A stretch of 54,404 bases of DNA from positions 1 to 54,404 of the forward strand of contig NZ_JBAKFX010000025.1 of assembly GCF_037577855.1 (NCBI RefSeq), read 5' to 3'. This stretch comes from Dethiothermospora halolimnae (GTDB taxonomy: Bacteria; Bacillota; Clostridia; Tissierellales; VENL01). The stretch's first letter is position 1, and every line of letters starts with the position of its first letter. Both the position numbers and the translations under genes were made by a program. Shown in pieces: positions 50,019 to 54,404 of this stretch. A model generated the notes under the pieces. The model was not told the origin of the DNA. It saw nothing but the letters and a program-made list of their open reading frames with translations, and did not search any database.

Positions 50019-51068
50019 TTGAATAATCTAATAAAGATGAATAATAGATATATAGGTGGAGATACTCCTTGTTATATAATAGCTGAAATGTCGGCTAATC
50101 ATGCAGGAGACTTCAATAGGGCTATAGATATAATACATGCTGCTAAAGAGTCAGGAGCTGATTGTATAAAGATACAAACATATACACCAGATACTATGAC
50201 AATAGATTGTGATAATGACTACTTCCAAATAAAAAAAGGGACATGGAAAAATGAAAAGTTATATGATTTGTACAATAAAGCATATACACCTTGGGAGTGG
50301 CAGTCTAAGCTAAAAGAAGAAGCGGAAAAAGTTGGATTAGATTTTCTTTCAACTCCCTTTGATCAAACTTCTGTAGATTTTTTAGAGGATTTAGAAATTA
50401 ATTTTTATAAAATAGCTTCATTTGAGTTGACAGACATACCACTAATAAAATATATAGCTTCAAAAGGAAAACCTATTATCATATCTACTGGTATGGCAAC
50501 TCTAGGAGAAATAGAAGAGGCAGTAAAGGCTATAAAAGAAATGAAAAATGAAGATATATGCTTATTAAAGTGTTCTAGTGCATATCCTGCCATACCAGAT
50601 GATATGAACTTAAAAACTATAAAGAATTTAAAAGAAACTTTTGGGGTACCTGTAGGATTATCGGATCATTCTTTAGGCTCTGTTGCTGCTATAACAGCAG
50701 TTGCTATAGGAGCTAGTGTAGTAGAAAAACATTTTTGTATAAGTCGCGATATAGAAAATCCAGATTCATCTTTTTCTATGGAGCCAAATGAATTTAGAGG
50801 TATGGTAGATAGTATAAGAGCAGCAGAAAGAGCTATAGGAAAGGTGTCTTATAAGGTTTCAGAAAAAGAGAAAGTTAGTAGAATATTTAGGAGGTCAATC
50901 TTTGCTGTTGAAGACATAGGCAAGGGAGATATATTTGATGAAAATAACATAAGAGTGATAAGACCAGCTTATGGATTAGCACCTAAATATTATAACGATA
51001 TTAAGGGGAAAAAGGCTACCACTGATATTGTCAGGGGAACACCATTAAAGTGGAGTATGATAGATTAA
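50019..51068 (+). CDS. pseI: Pseudaminic acid synthase PseI (NeuB family)
   Basis: Protein of about 349 residues that condenses phosphoenolpyruvate with a 2,4-diamino-hexose. YIIAEMSANHAGDFNRAIDI opens the TIM barrel; DCIKIQTYTPDTMT, FLSTPFDQTSVDFL and SSAYPAIPDDMNLKTIKNLK follow; and the SAF (antifreeze-like) domain occupies about 285-349 (FRRSIFAVEDIGKGDIFDEN). The TTG at 50019 has AAAGGAGTGG at good spacing; the ATG at 49995 overlaps the end of pseH and the ATG at 50037 is too far from it. Pse and Leg synthases are hard to separate by eye, but the neighbours favour PseI. Confidence 0.88.
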   Translation: MNNLIKMNNRYIGGDTPCYIIAEMSANHAGDFNRAIDIIHAAKESGADCIKIQTYTPDTMTIDCDNDYFQIKKGTWKNEKLYDLYNKAYTPWEWQSKLKEEAEKVGLDFLSTPFDQTSVDFLEDLEINFYKIASFELTDIPLIKYIASKGKPIIISTGMATLGEIEEAVKAIKEMKNEDICLLKCSSAYPAIPDDMNLKTIKNLKETFGVPVGLSDHSLGSVAAITAVAIGASVVEKHFCISRDIENPDSSFSMEPNEFRGMVDSIRAAERAIGKVSYKVSEKEKVSRIFRRSIFAVEDIGKGDIFDENNIRVIRPAYGLAPKYYNDIKGKKATTDIVRGTPLKWSMID

Positions 51069-51069
51069 T

Positions 51070-51750
51070 ATGAATATCATAATAGCAACTACTAAATCTT
51101 GGAATATTAATAATGCAAAAAAATTTATTAAGAATACTAATAATAAATATAAAGTATATTTGATTACAAGTAAAGAAGAACTGGAGTATAAAAAAGTAAA
51201 AATTATGGATCCAGATTATATCTTTTTTCCTCATTGGTCATGGGTTATTCCGAAGGATATTTTTATAGAGTTTGCGTGTATAGTTTTTCATATGACTGAT
51301 TTACCATTTGGAAGAGGAGGAAGCCCTCTTCAAAATTTAATAGAATTGGGCATAAAGGATACTAAAATATCTGCTATAAAAGTTGATGGTGGAATAGATA
51401 CAGGAGAGATATATATGAAAAAGGATTTAAATCTAAACGGAAGTGCTGAGGAGATTTTTATGAGAGCTTCCAATATAATATTTGATAATATGATTAATGA
51501 AATTATAAATAATAAAATAATTCCTAAAAAGCAAGAGGGAGAAGTAGTTAAGTTTAAAAGAAGAACTTCAAGACAAAGTGAGATTAAAAAAGACTTTGAT
51601 TTAAATAAAATATATGATTATATTAGAATGCTTGATTGTAAAGGTTATCCTAAAGCCTATATAGACTTTGGTGATTATAGATTAGAATTTTCAAGAGCAA
51701 GTCTAAAAGAAGGAAAAATAGTGGCTGATGTAGAGATAAGAGTTCAATAA
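51070..51750 (+). CDS. Formyltransferase-like protein
   Basis: Protein of 226 residues with the N10-formyl-tetrahydrofolate transferase fold. FHMTDLPFGRGGSPLQNLIE holds the catalytic-type His and the sugar-binding loop seen in nucleotide-sugar N-formyltransferases, and the following SAIKVDGGIDTGEIYMKKDL is the usual Asp region. The start lies one base after the pseI stop, so translation is probably coupled. It predicts an N-formyl group on the nonulosonic acid or its precursor. Not a Met-tRNA formyltransferase: it is too short and lacks the C-terminal tRNA domain. Confidence 0.78.
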   Translation: MNIIIATTKSWNINNAKKFIKNTNNKYKVYLITSKEELEYKKVKIMDPDYIFFPHWSWVIPKDIFIEFACIVFHMTDLPFGRGGSPLQNLIELGIKDTKISAIKVDGGIDTGEIYMKKDLNLNGSAEEIFMRASNIIFDNMINEIINNKIIPKKQEGEVVKFKRRTSRQSEIKKDFDLNKIYDYIRMLDCKGYPKAYIDFGDYRLEFSRASLKEGKIVADVEIRVQ

Positions 51751-51799
51751 TATCTTTGATTTTGTTGTATTAAAAAATATAGTTAAGGAGAAATATAAA

Positions 51800-52483
51800 A
51801 TGAAAAATATCTTGGTTGTAGCTGCTCATCCAGATGATGAGATATTAGGACTAGGTGGAACTATAAAAAAGCATGTAGACGATGGTGATTTGGTAGATTG
51901 TATTATTTTAGGAGAGGGTATGACTTCAAGAGGGAAAAATAGGAAAGAGGTTGAACAATCTTCTGTAGATAAGTTACACAATGATACTATGAAATCTGCC
52001 AAAATAATAGGATTTAGAAATGTTTATTTTTCAAAATTTCCTGATAATAGGTTTGACTCTATTGACTTATTAGATATTGTCAAGGATATAGAAAGGCATA
52101 TAGAGAAAATAAAGCCAGATATTATATATACTCATCATTATGGTGATTTAAATATAGACCATAAAAAGACCTTTGATGCTGTTATAACTGCTTGCAGACC
52201 AGCAAGAGATTATTGCGTAAAAGAAATATACTGTTTTGAAACACCATCTTCAACTGAATGGAATTTGAAGTATGGAACAGACACCTTTAAGCCTAATATA
52301 TTTGTAGACGTAAAGGATACTTTAAAGGATAAGTTAGATGCAATGGCTTGTTATGAAACTGAGCTAGAAGAGTATCCTCATCCTAGAAGTCTAGAGGCAC
52401 TTAAAATAATAGCTAGCAGATGGGGAACAGTTGTAGGAAGGAAATATGTTGAAGCCTTTGAGCTAATTAGAAAGGTTGATTAG
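51800..52483 (+). CDS. PIG-L family deacetylase
   Basis: Protein of 227 residues of the PIG-L/LmbE fold. The metal-binding motif AAHPDDEILGLGG lies at residues 9-21 (His10, Asp12, Asp13), and the third ligand is probably in YTHHYGDLNIDHKKTFDAV (about 112-130). These zinc enzymes remove N-acetyl groups from amino sugars. AAGGAGAAA precedes the ATG. Next to a formyltransferase it suggests exchange of an acetyl for a formyl group. It overlaps the region just before pseG. Confidence 0.82.
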   Translation: MKNILVVAAHPDDEILGLGGTIKKHVDDGDLVDCIILGEGMTSRGKNRKEVEQSSVDKLHNDTMKSAKIIGFRNVYFSKFPDNRFDSIDLLDIVKDIERHIEKIKPDIIYTHHYGDLNIDHKKTFDAVITACRPARDYCVKEIYCFETPSSTEWNLKYGTDTFKPNIFVDVKDTLKDKLDAMACYETELEEYPHPRSLEALKIIASRWGTVVGRKYVEAFELIRKVD

Positions 52484-52484
52484 A

Positions 52485-53543
52485 TTGTATAATGTAGCTT
52501 TTAGAGTAGATGGAAGCACTAGCATAGGAATGGGACATATTACTAGATGCTTATCTCTTGCTAAAGAATTTAAAAGTAATAATTATAAAGTATATTTTAT
52601 AAGTAAATATGATAAAGGTACATATGTTATTAGGAATAATGGATTTGAAGTAATAAAATTGAAAAATAACAGTAGTAAAAGTGTTAAGGGTTTTTATTAT
52701 GGGGATAAGAGGGATTTAGAATATGAAGTAAAAGAAATAATTAAAGCTATTAAGCTTTATAATATACAGCTACTTATAGTAGATAGTTATAATGTAACAG
52801 AGAAATACTTTTTAGAGCTCAAAAATAATATCAATAAATTAGGATATATAGATGATATCAATAAATTTACATATCCTGTGGATATCTTAATAAATGGTAA
52901 TATATATGGTGAAATTATGGACTACAAAAAATATTTTAGTAATGAAATTATGCTATTGGGCTCTAGGTATAATTTGATAAGAGATGAATTTAAAAACTTA
53001 CCTAATAAAAAAATAAATAAAGAAATAAAAGATGTGATGATAACCACTGGTGGTTCAGATCCATATAATATAACTACTAATATAATAAATATGTTTTCTG
53101 ATACTAAACAGTTAAATGATGTTAGACTACATACAGTAGTAGGAAGGGGATTTACAAATAAAAAAGAATTAAAAGTTCTAGCAAATAAAAATAATAATAT
53201 CATACTTTATGAAGATGTAAAATATATGTCTAAAATAATGCTTAAATGTGATTTAGCTATATCTTCTGGTGGAAGTACCCTTTATGAACTCTGTTCAACA
53301 GGTACTCCAACTATAACCTTTATTATAGCAGATAATCAAATAAATAATGTAGAATATATGAAAAGAAGGGGCTATATGGATACTTTAGGTTGGTATAGTG
53401 ATATAACTAAAGAAAACTTATTAAAAATGATAAACAACTTATACGGTTATAAAAAAAGATTTACCCTAAGCAAAAAAACAAGAAACTTAGTTGATGGGAA
53501 TGGAACTAAAAGGATTGTTAAAGAAGTTTCAAAAGTATTATAG
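52485..53543 (+). CDS. pseG: UDP-sugar hydrolase, PseG-like
   Basis: Protein of about 352 residues with a GT-B-type fold that removes UDP from the 2,4-diacylated sugar before condensation by PseI. FRVDGSTSIGMGHITRCLSL (catalytic His in GMGH) opens the protein, VDSYNVTEKYF follows, and ITTGGSDPYNITTNI and SSGGSTLYELCSTGTPTI lie in the C-terminal domain. Two TTG codons compete as start: 52476 abuts the AAAGG site, while 52485 lies nine bases from it and is chosen. Last gene of the glycosylation operon. Confidence 0.82.
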   Translation: MYNVAFRVDGSTSIGMGHITRCLSLAKEFKSNNYKVYFISKYDKGTYVIRNNGFEVIKLKNNSSKSVKGFYYGDKRDLEYEVKEIIKAIKLYNIQLLIVDSYNVTEKYFLELKNNINKLGYIDDINKFTYPVDILINGNIYGEIMDYKKYFSNEIMLLGSRYNLIRDEFKNLPNKKINKEIKDVMITTGGSDPYNITTNIINMFSDTKQLNDVRLHTVVGRGFTNKKELKVLANKNNNIILYEDVKYMSKIMLKCDLAISSGGSTLYELCSTGTPTITFIIADNQINNVEYMKRRGYMDTLGWYSDITKENLLKMINNLYGYKKRFTLSKKTRNLVDGNGTKRIVKEVSKVL

Positions 53544-53623
53544 TTATGTACAGTTAAAAAATGAGTATTTTAGACCATTGTAGGAGGGAATTTAATCTCT
53601 AGTATATAAAAATTAAAAAAAGC

Positions 53624-53650
53624 TAAAGTACGACAAATTTCTACCGATAA
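53624..53650 (+). promoter_or_regulatory. Sigma-D (sigma-28) promoter upstream of csrA copy 2
   Basis: TAAA (53624-53627), exactly 15 bases, then ACCGATAA (53643-53650), seven of eight matches to GCCGATAA. It points at the structured leader and the second csrA. Confidence 0.75.
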
Positions 53651-53803
53651 TAATATTGAGAAGACGTAATAACTGATTAAACTTCATAAAGTTTATTGAA
53701 CAATGATGTCTAGAGACTAATGTAAGTTATTACACAAATAGTAACTGTAATAGTATCTTGGAATTCATTCGAAGATCTCCTTTAAAAAATTAAATATATA
53801 TTC

Positions 53804-53880
53804 GGTTCAGGGACGAACCTTTCATACCTATTGTTTGCAGGACGCAAATATATTAGGGTGTGTAGGTTCGTCATTTTTGT
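53804..53880 (+). promoter_or_regulatory. Structured leader with two mutually exclusive hairpins and GGA loops
   Basis: Hairpin 1: GGTTC (53804-53808) with GAACC (53815-53819), loop AGGGAC. Hairpin 2: GACGAACC (53812-53819) with GGTTCGTC (53865-53872), enclosing CATACC / GGGTGTG-type pairing and an apical TTTGC-AGGAC-GCAAA (53834-53848), followed by ATTTTTG. Both share GAACC, so only one can form. Each shows GGA in a loop, the form preferred by CsrA. Confidence 0.45.
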
Positions 53881-54116
53881 CGCATTATAAGTTATTTTGT
53901 AGTAAAATTTGAATATAAAGTTAGTTATAAATTAACATGTTACAAGAAAAGACATAATAAGACAAAAGTAGTGGAATATCACAATGCATTTCGACAACTT
54001 TATAAAGTAGAATTTAGTATTATATATGTTGTTCTATATTATGAAAGAAAATATAGGAATATATATATGATACTAAAAGTATTGCTACATAATATAAAAT
54101 TCAAGGAGGAATGGAC

Positions 54117-54269
54117 ATGCTAGTAATAGGCAGGAAGCCGGGACAATATGTAAAAATAGGTGACAATATAAGGGTAAAGGTAATAAAAAGTGAAGATGGA
54201 GATTTAAGATTAGGAATAGATGCTCCTAAAGATGTAAAGATAATCAGAGGAGAAATTGAAGAAAGTTAA
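54117..54269 (+). CDS. Second CsrA-family protein (short)
   Basis: Protein of 50 residues. MLVIGRKPGQYVKIGDNIRV and LGIDAPKDVKIIRGEIEES match CsrA from the first strand to just past the conserved Arg (position 44) in the segment that contacts RNA; the usual C-terminal helix is cut to a few residues. AAGGAGGA at 54103-54110 makes the ATG at 54117 the start rather than the one at 54111. It differs from the fliW-linked CsrA (75 residues) at many positions. With its own sigma-D-type promoter it is probably a motility-linked paralogue. Confidence 0.8.
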   Translation: MLVIGRKPGQYVKIGDNIRVKVIKSEDGDLRLGIDAPKDVKIIRGEIEES

Positions 54270-54404
54270 TTTATCCGTAGGGACAAGGCATGCCTTGTCC
54301 AATTGACTCAAAGTAACCCATCGCTGGGGGATTCATAATCCCATAGCCCGTAAATATTGACGTTACTTAGGGATTCGTAATCCCCAACTCATAAACTAAG
54401 TTAA
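54270..54404 (+). repeat. Family B and A repeats after csrA copy 2
   Basis: A perfect family B palindrome at 54281-54300 (GGACAAGGCATGCCTTGTCC), directly after the gene, is followed by decayed family A copies at 54323-54347 and about 54367-54390. The window ends within the repeat block. Confidence 0.7.

Larger units (their letters stand above)
53544..54116 (+). promoter_or_regulatory. Long leader region of the second csrA with repeats and structured RNA
   Basis: No gene is seen in this 570-bp stretch. It holds a sigma-D-type promoter (53624-53650), a decayed family C hairpin (53751-53780), and a pair of overlapping hairpins at 53804-53872. The stretch 53880-54100 is AT-rich without a clear feature, until AAGGAGGA at 54103-54110. 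Confidence 0.5.

Overview
The window is a chromosomal segment of an AT-rich, endospore-forming, flagellated Firmicute, most likely an anaerobe of the Clostridia/Tissierellia type. This is inferred from gene content: spoIIQ, spoIIID, an mbl-type mreB, yyaC, a SAM-I riboswitch before metK, and a flagellar gene order that matches Bacillus subtilis in two blocks (spoIIQ-spoIIID-mbl-flhO-flhP, and comFC-yvyF-flgM-flgN-flgK-flgL-yviE-fliW-csrA-hag). No rRNA, tRNA, CRISPR array or transposase gene was recognised.

Layout. 1-130: 3' end of a group II intron. 279-6635: spoIIQ, spoIIID, mbl, two rod/hook-type flagellar genes and a FlgJ-like rod-binding gene. 7146-10920: an AEC transporter, an unknown 418-residue protein with a recombinase-like DNA-binding domain, and fabZ. 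11185-15494: a DUF368 lipid-carrier transporter, a secreted transglycosylase with SLH domains, yyaC (minus strand) and a COG2426 membrane protein. 15621-17198: promoter, SAM riboswitch and metK. 18017-19620: a small sigma-70-type factor with DUF1659, DUF2922 and YvrJ genes, two of whose ribosome-binding sites lie in hairpins. 19671-25030: an unrecognised export cassette (secreted small protein, membrane-anchored helical protein, ABC ATPase, FtsX-type permease, lipoprotein). 25164-29222: a ComK-like protein, RecD2 and ComFC. 29441-40082: late flagellar genes, two tandem flgK copies separated by a four-helix-bundle (IVP/S23) gene, then flgL, fliW, csrA and flagellin with a sigma-D-type promoter and a CsrA-type leader. 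40195-53543: flagellin glycosylation, with three tandem Maf (DUF115) glycosyltransferases and a pseudaminic-acid-type pathway that also holds a formyltransferase and a PIG-L deacetylase. 53624-54269: a sigma-D-type promoter, a structured leader and a second, 50-residue CsrA paralogue.

The parts fit together as a motility programme. FlgM and sigma-D time late expression, FliW and CsrA gate flagellin translation through the hag leader, and the Maf and Pse enzymes decorate a short flagellin that lacks large outer domains. The extra CsrA with its own sigma-D-type promoter suggests another layer of post-transcriptional control.

The most striking non-coding signal is that most intergenic spaces, especially from 1 to 39 kb, are built from a few short modular repeats: a GTTGGGGGATT hairpin (family A), a roughly 20-bp palindrome with covarying arms (B), a GTAGC...GAATTC...GTTAC hairpin (C), an AT-rich AATTTATAATTTAAAATT block followed by a CCGAAGC/GCTTCGG hairpin just before ribosome-binding sites (D), a purine-rich AAAGAAGAAAG or AAAGAATAAAG block (E) and a GGACC...AACAAC linker (F). 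They occur in a recurring order (B-F-D-gene). Three perfect palindromes of 46-58 bp also lie between transcription units. The glycosylation locus is nearly free of these repeats.
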